Assembly (NCBI GenBank): GCA_905116865.2
Contig: CAJHNH020002776.1
Location: forward strand, 1-64,000
DNA from: Candidula unifasciata
Lineage: Eukaryota > Mollusca > Gastropoda > Stylommatophora > Geomitridae
DNA: 64,000 nucleotides
Direction: 5' to 3'
Position numbers and translations under genes: made by a program. The notes beneath the pieces are model-generated. The model was not told the DNA's origin. It searched no databases and saw nothing but the letters and a program-made list of their open reading frames with translations. Of the stretch, positions 1 through 18,400 are shown one piece after another (position 1 is the stretch's first letter; every line of letters starts with the position of its first letter).

Positions 1-340
1 CGAAAGAAAGGCCGATGCCTTGGGGGAAACGGGTAAATGAGGAAAAAGGGGGTAGTGATTTCCCCTTTTTTGGTTTGTTTAAAAAAATTGTTGCTGTGTG
101 TGGATGGGGAAATTTGTGGTTTTGGAATGGGGCCGTTTTTGATGTTGAATTTAAAAATTTGTTTTTAATTTGGGTTTTTGGAATTTTTTTGGGAATTTGT
201 TTTTAATTAAAGGGGGGGTTTTCCTGGGGCGGGGTTTTGGCGGGGGGAGGGGGGGTGTTGGCGTTGGAGGGGGGAAAAAAAAGGGGATCGTGTTGGGTTG
301 GGGGGGTTTTGGGGTGGGTGGTGGTGGAGGGAGGGGGAGG
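1..340. other. homopolymer-rich low-complexity sequence, possibly low-quality consensus
   Basis: This stretch is dominated by runs of G, T and A (for example G runs of 6-8 near 210-310) with almost no C after position 240. It looks unlike every other part of the window. Short open frames here are Gly/Phe/Pro-rich and look like artefacts of composition. It lies in an intron of the kinase gene that enters from the left. It may be a G-rich simple repeat or an error-prone stretch of assembly; the sequence alone cannot decide. Confidence 0.5.
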
Positions 341-520
341 GAAAATGGATAGATAGATGGGGGTTGGATAGATGGGTGATTGGATGGATAAAAATATTGG
401 TGGTATGTGAGTAAATGGATGCATTGGTGTGTGGGTGGATGGATAATGGATGTAAAGTGGATGGATGGATGGATATATGGGTTGGTGAATGTGTAGATGT
501 ACTAATCGAATGATGGGTGT
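341..520. repeat. degenerate GGAT/GATG tetranucleotide repeat
   Basis: Repeated GATGGATG, GGATAGAT and TGGATGGA words with many substitutions. It lies in the DCLK intron upstream of the first visible exon. Confidence 0.7.
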
Positions 521-600
521 AGAAAGACGTATGACAAGCAGACGGTCCGACAGACAGGTCGATGGACGAATATAGAGGTAGATAAAAAGGACACAGGTAG

Positions 601-6178
<5,578 letters not shown>

Positions 6179-6345
6179 TAGAACAAGCAGCCGATCAGCC
6201 AGGGGATGAGAGAGAGACACAGAGAAGATAAGAGATCGTCTGCCCGTGTTCCTGTTTTGTTTGCTTGTCCGAGCTTGCAGCCAGCAACAGCCATCATACT
6301 CGTAATCAAGAGTAGAGTTACATTTTAGTGAAAAAACTGTATCGA

Positions 6346-6824
6346 TAGGGTGACCATATGTCCCGTTTTCACCGGAACAGTCCCGGTTTTTTTTTTTCGG
6401 TGTGTCCCTGCCATCTCGTCAGTACCCCTAAAAAGTCACCATTTGTCCCGTTTTATAAAAATCTACGAATGAGCTCGAGAATAGAACAAACATTTGCAGT
6501 TATATCTGAAAAGACTGTAAAGCTTCATAAGATTTCACAGTTTTAGATACTTGTAATGCCTGAAATGTGTTTATGGGAATTTTCACTGTAACATGCTTTT
6601 CCCCTAGCAGTAAATAGCACATTGTTTCGTTCATTTCTTGGCGGCAAAGACTCCTGTTTTAATTGTCGACCAGTAATTAACACGTTTATTTCGATGACCT
6701 AGGGAAGAGCAAAACAGGAAAAACAAGGGGGGAGATTAGATCGATTTACTTAGAGTGTCCTGTTTTCAGCTCAAAATGTTAACTGAGTTTCCCGGTTTCA
6801 GCTCAAGTTATTACGGTCACCTTA
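6346..6824. mobile_element. hAT-like non-autonomous element with GGTGACC termini
   Basis: The left end TAGGGTGACCATATGTCCCG and right end GGTCACCTTA are inverted repeats. The word TGTCC(C)GTTTT recurs inside. The same terminal motif bounds the element at 18656-19078, which keeps an imperfect 8-bp TSD; here no TSD is visible. It lies about 170 bp past the DCLK stop, so it may be within the 3' UTR. Confidence 0.55.
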
Positions 6825-9290
6825 CGGTGTGGCACGTTCGCACTTTCCCACCAAATGTATCCACATATCTTTCAAAGTATTTCTGTTACAGCTGAAATGT
6901 CAATCCCATAGGCGCCATATAAGTGGGATTGTGTGAGATGCAAGCAGCTGCAAAAACTGCTACCAGAAATATTCGGAAAAATAAAAAGATAACACGTTGG
7001 CAGGACTGCATTTTAAATATTATATATATATATATTATATATATCTTCGGGAGGCGTGATCAATTCGCACATGTAAGCGTTAGCAGGTAATGATTACATT
7101 GGAGAGCGTATCACGTTATATTTTCCTCCCGATCGCTTCTCTGTTGACTGAGTATGCGTGACAATGACTGTCACCTCTCACGCGTCAGTTTTTGCGTGAG
7201 CGGCGTATTTCTGCGTAACTGGCATTATATAAATTACAGATGCCCCTTACACGGACAAGAATTTGGTATATTGAACGTAAGTGGTTTGTTAGAATGCTGC
7301 CAGTGCTACAGTTATAATGTATGTTAGTTAATAGATCTCATCATACACCGGATAAGTTTATGAGTGCTCGGATCAAACACTGACACCTGCAGCAAAATCT
7401 GCAAGAAAACACATAGCCACAGGGAAGCGGGATTCAGGGCAAACTTTGGGGAAGCCTTAGATATTTGCTGCTGACGGACCGGTTCATGGAGGCAACGAAA
7501 ATGATAGCCTGAACGTATAAAACCGATCGCAAAGAAATTATTATAACTGGTCACTGCATCAGTAGAAAACAATCTTTATTCTTTTGGACATTCGACACAC
7601 CAGGGAAGGAATAACTACAGCAAATCTTGACAATATGAAAGTTTGAGTGTTGGGGGCAAGGAGGAACCACCAGAGAAGATGTTCGATTGTCACCACGGCC
7701 AGCTCCAGTAGTAAGGCCGAACAGGTCTACGGAAATCCCCGTTTTGTTAGGCCGAGCTGGTCGTAGATTGTTATTATCGCACGGATAAACAACTATATCA
7801 GATGTGATTGGCAGCACTTGAGACAAACGGCTGTATAAAGACGTAATGACAATAGCTAGCTTGTATTGATAACAACAATAAGAAGCAACAGCATCATCAT
7901 CAGCAGAAGAAGAGGCGAAATAAACATTCTTTTCAACTGCACTATTTCTGAAAGCAGTACTGTACAAAAATTCAAATTCTCATCTGAAAATAAAACGGAC
8001 CCAGAAGTTTTTGATTTAGTGCTAGGAACGAAACAAATCCATGTCCAGCCAACTTTCGGCGAGGCGGTGTGTGGACACTGACATTGCAGACCATCTTTTA
8101 CTCAGTGCTGAATACATGTTTAACCAAAATGAGCTACACCTTAGGGCAACACAATATGCAGGGGCCTCAGCAGATTTATATTGTTCTCTCTTACAAATGC
8201 AATTTTGTTTTAATATATTTGAAATATAATCGTTATTTAATACAGCTTTTTATAAGGATTGTATTTCTCTGCTTCTACCCTTTATTATTTATTTAACTAA
8301 AAATTAAACGATACTATATTTACATTATCGGTATATTCAAAAGGCGTATATATTGTGAAGTGTTTTTAAGTTAGCTAGTGTAATTTAAAACCACAGGGGC
8401 CTCAGTATTTTATATCTTAGGGCCTCGTCAAGTTTAACTCCGGTCCTGGTGTTACTTCATAAGCGTAAAGTAACCCATTACGACTGTTTTATAGAGTTAA
8501 ACTGGATTTTTGGAATTTGCAACCGAATAGTCACTTCTTTTAGCCTCATCTTTTTTTTTTTTAACTACTCCTGGAATGCCTTTGCAGCGTCAGGGCAAGA
8601 AAAGATGTCTGGAACGGGCCCTTCTGTTCGCTTTGTATAAAGTAATTTCAATGTCTCGGATATTGCTGCGATCTATGTTCTGCGTGGTCGACCTCTGGAT
8701 CTGTTACCGTTGTATCTGTATAACATTGCTCTCTGTGGTGCACTTTCTGATGCCAATCTGGTTAATGGCCAGATCATTTGACTTGTTGTCGACCTGGAGT
8801 TCAGTATCATCAAATTCCATTTTTGTCGTTAAGCGTCATGGGGAGAAAAGGTTTTCACTCCAGCCCTCGGTGGATAGCACTGGCTATTGTCATTCTGTGC
8901 AGATGTAAAATGTCTTTAATGTTATCTTCTTTGTAATGTCTATCTTCTCCTTGGTTGCTCTCTTGATTTTACATCACATATTTTTAGATAGGGTTTATTA
9001 TGGGCACAATAATGGTGTGCTGGCCACATCAACATCAATTTCCACTTCTGTGTTAAGCGTTATGGGGAGGAGCAATTTACGATCTATTGCCTGATGGGCT
9101 TGCCACTTCAGTGTACACAACTCTTCCTTCTGTGTAATTTACAACATCCATCAACAGACAGTGCATACACACACTTATGGAACCAGCATTGTAGCAACTG
9201 CCCACTGTTGTTTGCATCAACTTCTTCAGAAGAGTTCAGTGCCTCATCAAGGCGTTTTGATACCAATGTTTTAATGTAAACGTACAATTT
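6825..9290. other. no gene recognised
   Basis: The open frames here (up to 138 codons) show no recognisable domain. There is an AT microsatellite near 7018-7042. A 60-70 bp stretch from 7070 (GTAAGCGTTAGCAGG) resembles 62247 onward (GTAAGCGTTAGTAG), a weak hint of another dispersed repeat. Confidence 0.5.
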
Positions 9291-9384
9291 CTTCTTTTTC
9301 GCTGTAAACTCCGGCAGGAAGTTCTGGTGGTTCGTCCACTTGTAAACTTTAGGCTAAAAATAATGTCAAAAAAAAAAAACAGCA

Positions 9385-9545
9385 ATCTGTGTAAACGTCT
9401 TCCACCTCGTGCACTTTCATATACAAGGTACTACTTACATCCTGTCTTCATCTTCGTACTGGTCAACCTCTCCCCCTCTTTCCCTGTACCATGCCTTCTG
9501 CTACTATTCTTTCCAGTCCATCCAAGATTTTGAAATGACTTAAAA
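9385..9545 (-). mobile_element. LINE tail fragment, with a short R1 fragment just before it
   Basis: Matches 58960-59090 on the same strand (CACCTCGTGCACTTTCA, CATCTTCGTACTGGTC, GTACCATGCCTTCTGCTA). That copy encodes a GRGRPTRRW LINE tail on the minus strand. An R1 fragment (inverted; CTGTAAACTCCGGCAGGAAG) occupies 9292-9355. Confidence 0.5.
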
Positions 9546-9599
9546 AGAGAAAAGTTTCCGAGACAAGGTGCTGATTACAAATGAGGTTGGCAGACTAAA

Positions 9600-10320
9600 A
9601 AGTGCCAATATAAGGTAGGTAGCAAAGTGCGAACACGAGGCAGGCAGTTAGGTAGCTGTTATCATGAGGCAGAGAGGCAGGTAGCAATATGCCAACAGGA
9701 GGCAGACAGGGAGGTAGCAAGATGTCAACATGAGGCAGAGAGGTAGGTAGCAAAGATGTCAACATGAGGCAGAGAGGCAGGTAGCAAGATGTCAACATGA
9801 GGCAGACAGGGAGGTAGCAAAGTTTCAACATGAGGCAGACAGAGAGGTAGCAAAGTGTCAACATGAGGCAGACAGGGAGGTAGCAAAATGTCAACATGAA
9901 GCAGACAGAGAGGTAGCAAAGTGTCAACATGAGGCAGACAAGGAGGTAGCAAAATGTCAGCATGAGGCAGAGAGGCAGGTAGCAAGATGTCAACATGAGG
10001 CAGTCAGGGAGGTAGCAAAATGTCAACATGAGGTACAGAGCAGGTAGCAAAATGTCAACATGAGGCAGACAGGGAGGTAGCAAAGTGACAACATGAGGCA
10101 GCAAAGTGCAGACAGGAATGTAGCAAAGTGTTAACATGAGGCAGCAAAGTGCAGACAGGAATGTAGCAAAGCGTCAACTTGAGGGAGAATGGGAGGCAGC
10201 AAAATGCCAACATAAGGCAAAACAGAGGTAGCAAAATGAGGCAGAAAGGGAGGAGCAAATTGCCAACACGGGGCAGGTAGTAATGTGCTTACATGAGGTA
10301 GACAGGTAGCAAAGTGCCAA
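9600..10320. repeat. 33-34 bp minisatellite, about 20 units
   Basis: The unit resembles GGTAGCAAAGTGTCAACATG followed by AGGCAGACAGGGA. Most central units are 33 bp, a multiple of three, so the minus strand stays open for 180 codons as an 11-residue repeat (CLMLTLCYLPV-like). No splice sites or homology support a real protein. It grades into the 58-bp array on its right. Confidence 0.9.
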
Positions 10321-11150
10321 CATGAGGCTGGTAGGTAGCTAGATACTAAAATGGAGTAGTTAGATAGTAAGGTACCAACATAAGGCTGGTAAGTGGCTAG
10401 ATACTAAAATAGAGTAGTTAGATAGTAAGGTACCAACATAAGGCTGGTAAGTGGCTAGATACTAAAATAGAGTAGTTAGATAGTAAGGTACCAACATAAG
10501 GCTGGTAAGTGGCTAGATACTAAAATGGGGTAGTTAGATAGTAAGGTACCAACATAAGGCTGGTAGGTAGCTAGATACTAACATGGGGTAGTTAGATAGT
10601 AAGGTGCCAACATGAAGCTGGTAGGTAGCTAGATACTAACATGGGGTAGTTAGATAGTAAGGTACCAACATGAGGCTGGTAAGTGGCTAGATACTAACAC
10701 GGGGTTGTTAGATAGTAAGGTGCCAACATAAGACTGGTAAGTGGCTAGATACTGACACAGGGTAGTTAGATAGTAAGGTACCAACATAAGACTGGTAAGT
10801 GGCTAGATACTAACACGGGGTTGTTAGATAGTAAGGTGCCAACATGAAGCTGGTAGGTAGCTAGATACTATCAAGGGGTAGTTAGATAGTAAGGTGCCAA
10901 CATGAAGCTGGTAGGTAGCTAGATACTAAAATGGGGTAGTTAGATAGTAAGGTACCAACATAAGACTGGTAAGTGGCTAGATACTAATTCAGGGTAGTTA
11001 GAAAGTAAGGTGCCAACATTAGGCTGGTAGGTAGCTAGATACTATCAAGGGGTAGTTAGATAGTAAGGTGCCAACAGTTAGGCTGGTAAGTGGCTAGATA
11101 CTAACAAGGGGTAGTTAGATATGAAGGTGCTAACATAAGACCGAGAAGTA
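10321..11150. repeat. 58-bp minisatellite, about 14 units
   Basis: The unit begins GCTGGTAAGTGGCTAGATAC and continues through TAGTTAGATAGTAAGGTACC and AACATAAG. It shares GGTA-CAACAT-AGGC with the 33-bp array to its left, so the longer unit probably arose from the shorter one plus extra sequence. Confidence 0.9.
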
Positions 11151-11699
11151 CCGAAGAGCCGTCTTCACAAGGGAGTTAGGTGGCAACATGAGGTGGGTAG
11201 GTAATAATGGCCAAACATGAAGCAGGTAGACACATGCCAACAGGAACAACGCAGGTAGGGAGATGCTATGGTTTGGAAGACAAGCAACCAGCACGAGGAG
11301 AAACAAGCAGGCAAGTAGCTATCACGATGCCATAATAGATTTGGCGCCTCATAGTTATGTATGAACAATGAAATCTGACAGGGAGATCCCTATGGCTAGC
11401 TGAAAGTGATGACTGGCTAGCACACCAAATATCTTGTAACAACACAGTTTGATCATGTGCATTATCAGACATACATAACCTTATCAGGTTAATTGACGAT
11501 TTGATTTAACTATGGATAGGCTGTCAACTTGAAGATTAAAAATTTCCTCCACGTTTCAATTATACAATATCACGTTCACGCTCCTATCGAACACAGCCTT
11601 TCACTCTGGCTGCGAAACAGCAAATGACAAGAGATTTGTCTCATCCTTTAAACTCCTGGGTTCTTAATGCTATCACTATTCAAGAACCTTGTGTTTTCA
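11151..11699. other. decayed minisatellite edge, otherwise nothing recognised
   Basis: To about 11260 scattered words such as GGTGGCAACATGAGG and CCAAACATGAAGCAGGTAG continue the arrays on the left in degenerate form. Beyond that no gene or repeat was recognised. Confidence 0.5.
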
Positions 11700-11935
11700 T
11701 GTTCTCACGTGATCCCCACCTATGATATCTTTAGATTTATACAGTCCTTAGGAAGCCCCTGTCACGTAATCCCCACTTATGATATCTTTAGATTTATACA
11801 GTCCTTAGGAAGCCCCTGTCACGTAATCCCCACTTATATCTTTAGATTTATACAGTCCTTAGGAAGCCCCTGTCACGTAATCCCCACTTATGATATCTTT
11901 ATAGACTTATAGTCCTTAGGAAACCCCTGTGGAAA
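11700..11935. repeat. 57-bp tandem repeat, about 4 units
   Basis: The unit contains CACGTAATCCCCACTTATGA then TATCTTTAGATTTATACAGT and CCTTAGGAAGCCCCTGT. The third unit has lost about 6 bp; the last is degraded. Confidence 0.9.
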
Positions 11936-13250
11936 TTCCCTTCAATACACAGATGTACTTGAAAGAACAATACACAGGACCTTTTGCCTGGTATACACAA
12001 TGGTGCGCGGTACAGGCACTTTTGTGTTAGGTCTCATTTGTTTTAGCTATACTGTAAAAGACACTTTGTTGAGTACCGGTACCGTTTTATGAGGAGGGGG
12101 GAAGCTGTGACAATACTAATATGTACCACGGTAGATTCAGTAGCTGTTTGTGTGGCTTATTTTACTCAGATTTTGTGACTGTTACTAACATCTGCCATGT
12201 CTTAACAGCATCAAATTCAAGAGTGTTAAAGTCTCTCATGGGGAGGAAAATGGTAAAATTTCACCTTCTGTATAAATGCTCCAGATATTTGATATGTGAA
12301 TGGATGCTGAACAATACTGTGGATAAATGTTTCTAAGGTGCTGATTTATGTGTAAATGAACAACATCTCATGTAAGACTAAATGCTGAAAAAATGTGTTG
12401 TCCTGAATGTAAACACAAATTTATATAAGGGTCGTCGTCATCATATATATATATATATGTTTTCACCAGCAGTCAACCCTCCATAATCTTCTCACCAACA
12501 GTACAATCACTGTCCATCTACCAATAGTCAACAATTACTGCCCCTCCCCTTTTTTTTTCTTCACTAACAGTCAAACAACCATCCACTGTCCTACCAACAG
12601 TCAAACCTTTATATTATCTCTCCATCAAAAGTCAAACCTTCACTAATAGTCAATAGGTATCCCTGGATGACTTAGTCACAGTGAACACTGATACACCCAC
12701 CCACCATTAACAAACATACTGACTGCTGGAATGGATGAAACACTGCATGAAAGTTCTGGCTGTGATTATATAAGGTTTCACCTGTACAGATGATAGATGG
12801 ATGTGGCCATGTGCCAATTCTAACAATAAATCAATGATGCTTGATCTGCTTCAGCGCGGTTTTTATTTCCCAAGTGTTTAAAAAGAAAATATGTTTGTAT
12901 TATCCATTTTTTTTCAGGATGTGGAGGTTGTTAAGTTAGTGGAGGTTCCAACATCATTGCAGATGCTTGCCCAATAAGTGTTCCAAACTGCATAAGGCAA
13001 TTATCATTTGTGCCAACACTAACAGTCCCCCTGCCAGAACTGCAGCTCACAGTTGTTGCGAACATCAATTCAAGCCTAAAGATTTAATGCAGTTGCAACC
13101 ATGTGTATGCCAAGTTTGTGCTACTTTAGAAAACAGAAATGAACAATACCCACAGAAACAATACAATATTTAATCAGCATTTCTCCAGGAAATTCAAGAT
13201 ACATTCAACAATAACAAAACAAGTTGGCCACCTAGAGGTAGAAATGCTGT
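11936..13250. other. no gene recognised
   Basis: Only a short TA repeat (about 12442-12460) and loosely repeated CACCAACAGTCAA words (12465-12660) were noticed. No splice-bounded exon or domain was seen. Confidence 0.5.
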
Positions 13251-13255
13251 AAATT

Positions 13256-13690
13256 AGTTAGTTAGTCTTTCCTCTTGTGTCGAGTGCGGCACATAGGGCA
13301 GAGGTCATGATTCTCCATGCATGGTGGTTCGTTGCAATCTGTTGTAGGTCTTGGATGTTTGAGTGGCCCATGAGCGAGCCTTCCCTGATGATAGTTCTAC
13401 GTAGGGTTTTCCTTGGTCTTCCACGAGATCTTTTCCCCTGTGGTGTCCAAATGAAGGCTTGGTAAGGAAGTCTTGATTTATCCATTCTAAGGGCGTGGCC
13501 GACATAGTTCCAGCGGCGTTTTCGTATAAAATTAGACACATACTCTTGCCTGGATTCTTGCCTTATTTGTGTGTTGGTTCGGAAATCTGACCATTTGAAA
13601 TTTAGTATTCTTCTAAGGCATTTATTTTCAAAACTGTCTAATTTTGTGTCTTAGAGTTTTCGTTGATTTCCAGCTCTCGCATCCATAGGT
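13256..13690 (-). mobile_element. RTE-like LINE, 5'-truncated copy, C-terminal tail and 3' end
   Basis: The minus strand encodes RRRWNYVGHALRMDKSRLP, then TPQGKRSRGRPRKTLRRT, NIQDLQQIA and AWRIMTSALCAALDTRGKTN. This is the region after the reverse transcriptase in RTE/'craniofacial development protein 2-like' LINEs. Upstream on that strand (about 13640-13690) a LTYGCESW-like stretch survives with frameshifts. The 3' end is a short tandem (CTAA)n tail, usual for RTE. A near-identical copy is at 52587-52862. Confidence 0.8.
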
Positions 13691-13907
13691 TAGTAAATAA
13701 GAAATAATCATACATAAATGAGGGAGGATAACAACACACATGAAACTAGTCATCAATATATAATTTGCAGAATAACAACTATTTAATACATGTTTGCAGC
13801 TTGTGTTGTCTGCACCAGAGATGCCCGTCTGCCTGACTGTGGCAAGCGTTGACTGCTAAAAAAAAAAAAAAAGGGCATTAAAATTACTTCTGAATCCTTT
13901 ACCACAC

Positions 13908-13913
13908 TTTATT
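13908..13913 (-). terminator. candidate PAICS poly(A) signal
   Basis: AATAAA on the minus strand, about 1.06 kb past the PAICS stop. It is the first canonical hexamer I found downstream, but no transcript evidence is available and a closer variant signal could be used. Confidence 0.3.
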
Positions 13914-14974
13914 CACTAATGAAGCATAGGCTGCCAACCAACTCATGCCTAGTTGTCAATATCCTTTGCAGTCCAACCAATATATCCTCCCCATCTTCTT
14001 TCACTTACCTCAAGGAAACAAGAATAAGAAAATGCACCCACCAAAAAACGCTTGTAGAGGCAATGAAGGAAAGGGTTGGCTACCTCATCCTGTAAAACAC
14101 TATAGCCACAAAGGCCAACCAACCATGAAAAAGTGTTAATACTGCCAAACAATAGTTGTGTGCCGATGAAACATACATGCAGTCAGTCACGTTGCATTGC
14201 AGACAAAGAACTACATCTTTAAACAAAATTAAACTATAACAAACAACACCGTTGTCATCATGTATATATAAACTATCAAAACACAATTAACATAAAAGGA
14301 TTCTCCAAAATGCCAAGTTCAGTGTATTAATTTTGTGCAAACTGAACACATGAACAAATTATTCTCAGCACCTCAGTCCTTCAGCCACACAATTAATTAT
14401 AAACAACTAAATTAGCAAATAAATGCAACAACACAAGAATAAGCAATTACATATGTGTTGTAGAGCTGTGCTACTTATTAGTTTCACAATGACATGTAAT
14501 ACCCAAGTGAAAATTATGAGGGAAGCTTATAGGCCATGATGGGTGGGTGCTATTGGTAATTGTAATCATTCCTAGCTTCTGACACTGATGTTCTGTCATC
14601 TCCTTATGCCAAACTGCCCTACATCTTCTCTTTTGTTCTCACTATACCTATGCCTGCTACCCATACATGGACTGCCACATATTCCAGGATGCATACGCAC
14701 CACTAAATTCTTCAGCACGACAAAAAAAATTCATACGCTTGTTGTGAAGTACCTTACACAAATCCCTGCCAGAACAGTTAACCCCCCCCTCCCCTAAATC
14801 TAAGCTGTTATTGCTTTCACATTAATGATCATAGGCAAATATTAGCTGTAGCTTACTTTACATTAATGTTAGTATAATTTCTAACACATGGCTGGAACAG
14901 TGAAATGAAACCACTCTCCAGATCCGGACTAACAACAAAATGAAAAGTCATTAACAAAAACAAAAGCTGTCGCA

Positions 14975-15446
14975 CTAGTGGTCATCCCGGATCTTCTGAT
15001 CGGCCTGTACAAGGCTGACCCAAGTGTTGACCTGCCTGGCTCGTAGCTTGCCCCAGACGACATGGTCATTGAGAGCTAGAATGTTGGCTGCAGCCAGAGC
15101 TGCTCCATCAGGCTGGATGACAGTGGAACATCCCAGACCTGCGGAAAAAGAGAAACCAAATTATGCTAGGATCACATGACTAAGAATCAAACTCAAAGAC
15201 CTTTTTCAAAGTTAATAGGAGACGAAGGGTTCACGGTCGGTCTATCAAGAAAATAAATCTCCTGCAGCCCCAAAGTTAATCCCCTCCTCATAAAAGATGG
15301 AACAAATGTAGAAACAGACAGCTACAACTCATATCTAAAATGGGGGGAAAAACAACAACTGAGGTTTAGGGATCTTGGTGATAAAATGGTTAAGCCGCAT
15401 ACTATTCTATATCTTCATCTCTTCCACCTTAAACCTTATCGAAGTG

Positions 15447-15482
<36 letters not shown>

Positions 15483-18400
15483 TGTAACATTCGTTGATGA
15501 GCTCTGACAAGAGCACTATTAAGACTGATGTTGATTTCTGTAAGGCTGTTCTTAATGCCATCACTCCATATTTTCTAAGGTCTTCCGCTCACTCTATACC
15601 CATTTAACGATTTTAGTGTGGCTTGCAGTGGCAGATAGTACCAGGGCATTCTTGTTAGGTGTCCAAACCACTTCATTTGTTGTTCTTTGATGACTTGTAA
15701 GACTGGCTTTATTCCTAGCATCCGTCTGATTTCGTATTCACATGCTACACTCTGAAAACTGAATGTGATTCCAGATTGTACTTCAGCCCCTGACAATGGG
15801 ACCCCAGAACACACAACCGGAAGGATGGAGAAATAAAAATAGTGCAGCAAAGAAGTCAATTATCTTTTCTTCAAATTGCCCACCTCTGTGTGGGTTTGGA
15901 GGGAGGATAGATGCAATGTCCTTTTAACAAGCCTGCTGTAACAGTTGTAAACTAATCAGGGATTTTTCCTTTAAAGTCTGAGGGCATATGCCTGAGAGGC
16001 GAGGAACCAAGAGCCTCCACACAAATAAGCCAGAACTATAAAATAGATGTAAACGTAAAACCCAGGTTTCGGATTAAGATTAAAGTCCAGAAGTGGATGA
16101 ACTACCAGAACTTTCCATACGCACAAAAACACGAAAAAGAAATTATATATGTCAGCTCCTAAGGGAGCGATGTCAGCCCCCCCCCCCATCCCCGGTACTA
16201 ACAAGTGAATGACTTACCTGATGGCATTCTAAGGCTTGACCAAACATCTTCTGCTCCCCAGTCAGGGGTCAAAGGGGGACAGTTAATCACTGGCCAGACA
16301 GTGTTGCCAGACAGGACAGGGCCCAGGCCATTACTTCTGCCAGCCACAGCAATGAACACTGTTGGAATGCCCTCACCTATAAATAATGAACAAATAAATG
16401 ATAGAAATGAATGGCTTAGCGCACATAATGGTATGCACATATATCTAATCAATCAGGTGCCACCTCCACAATGAAGGAAGCAATGGACTCCCAACACACT
16501 CTTGTCTTGGTAGTACACTCTCTCAGATAGCTGCTCATCCATCTCTTCATGGTGTCCCCTTACCTGCATCCTTGTCTATCTCTTGCCATCAACATTTCCT
16601 TCCAGTACTTTAAAAAAAAAAATGCAGAAACCATGAGTTGTAAACACTTTAGCCTTGATGCTATGATTAATACTATAAATCTGGGAAACACGTGGCTTCT
16701 CTGCCTACTCCTGAGCGTGAACTCGGACCACAAGGAGTTTTGTCACCTGGTCTAACCAACTTAGTTTTCGAAAAAGTGTTGTCTTTTAATGTGGTTTTTC
16801 AACAGCCCCTTTTTGATTCCTTTCAGGAACTCTTTAATTGTTTATTCAGTCTCTCTAGACCCGCTCCCTGTATCTGACTTTTATACATACTCAATATTGT
16901 AGCTTATAAGGCATTAGGTTCGATTCTACACTGAACTGAACTTAAATTTACATGAAAACAGTTTCTACTGTAAAGTAAAACAAAGTGGGAAGAAAGAAGC
17001 AGTTAATAAAAAAATAAACAAAAATGTGTTTAAATATCTCTTTCAGTCCATGGTTTTCAAAAAGACAACCCAAATGAAACAATAACCATAGTGAAATGGC
17101 ATTAGCTTCCTACTTTTAAACTGGCAAGCTATGTGCTGCATTTTAAAATATTCTGTCAGATTTCTTAAGTATTTTCTGATCAAAAGTATATGAAGTCATT
17201 ACACACCATCTAGTGCTTGATATGTAGAGACAATAGATGATTACATATGGTTTGTTTCTTGATATAGGAAGAGATGTACATGGCATAAAGAATGTTCATA
17301 CATATCTAGTAGGTAACAGAAGATTCCAGCAATGTCAACAGGTCACAGTGCAAATGATTTGATTGATTTGATTCAAGAACCGACATCACAGCACTTGGGG
17401 CATTCTCACAAGCGCTCCGTCCCCATCTTCAGCAGCCAGATAAGAGTTCCAATACTAATGGTACCAGCAGCATTCTGATTAAACTTCCGTCATGCCTTTC
17501 CTCTGAGTTTCAAGCATCTGCCAGAACCTTGCGTCATTCACCGCTGCTTCAATCTCACCAGACTTTGGTGATCCATCTGCTCCTCCGAACTGTACACGCT
17601 CTCCCACAAGGCCTTATCATGTATCAGTATTCCACCAAGTTGTGTAGAGCCAGCGAGCCTATCCATTTCCCAACACACCAGCGTGATCCGGCGAAAAAAT
17701 CCAGACTACTACTTACCAGTGTCCTACGCAGCGAAGCATGCCACGCTGCACGAAGAATACCTGTTCTGATCTTCCTCAGCATGCTTTCTGATTCAGTTAC
17801 AATTACAATGTGTGTGTGTGTCGTGTTCTCTAGCCAGTGGAAAGCTGCAGTGACTGCCTCCACCTCCATTCTTAAGTTGGATGTTGTGGTGTCATATGCT
17901 AGGCCCTCCTGCACCAAACGTCGACCATTAGCTTTTGCTAAGAAGCCTCAAGCATTTCTTTTGCCTCTTGACACTGAACCATCTGTGTAAATGATCAAAT
18001 CCTTTGAGCAAGCATTATCTTGAATTAATTGCTGAATTTCCACTTCTGTGGCACCTGCTGGCCAGTCTCTGCATTCCCGGCTCAGCGTGATTATGACTCT
18101 ACACAAGTCTGACTGTTCAGATGGCACTTTGACCCACTCTTTTCCTCGCCTAATGTTCTCAAGGGTGCAAACCCAGAATGACCCGCATAGCCGAGTTCTG
18201 AATGCGCTCTAGGTTTGTCCATCTGACTCTTTGAGACGGTAAGCATTCCCAGGCCATAATCCACCACTGACAGGATCAGGTGCTAATATAGTGCAAATGA
18301 GATAGTTGAATAATAATATGAAACAAATCAAATGAAACAATGTGTTTCCAACCTTCATAGCTTGCCAGAATTTTCAACGTCTGGTCCGTCTGTTTGTGAG

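Noticed and set aside
7551..7967. 138-aa minus-strand frame
   Set aside because: No recognisable motif or exon-like borders; compatible with chance.
9595..10137. 180-aa minus-strand frame with an 11-residue repeat
   Set aside because: It lies wholly in a 33-bp minisatellite; the period being a multiple of three explains the open frame, and no splice or homology support exists.
17529..17990. 153-aa plus-strand frame
   Set aside because: Antisense to the LINE RNase H sequence on the minus strand, which has the recognisable motifs.
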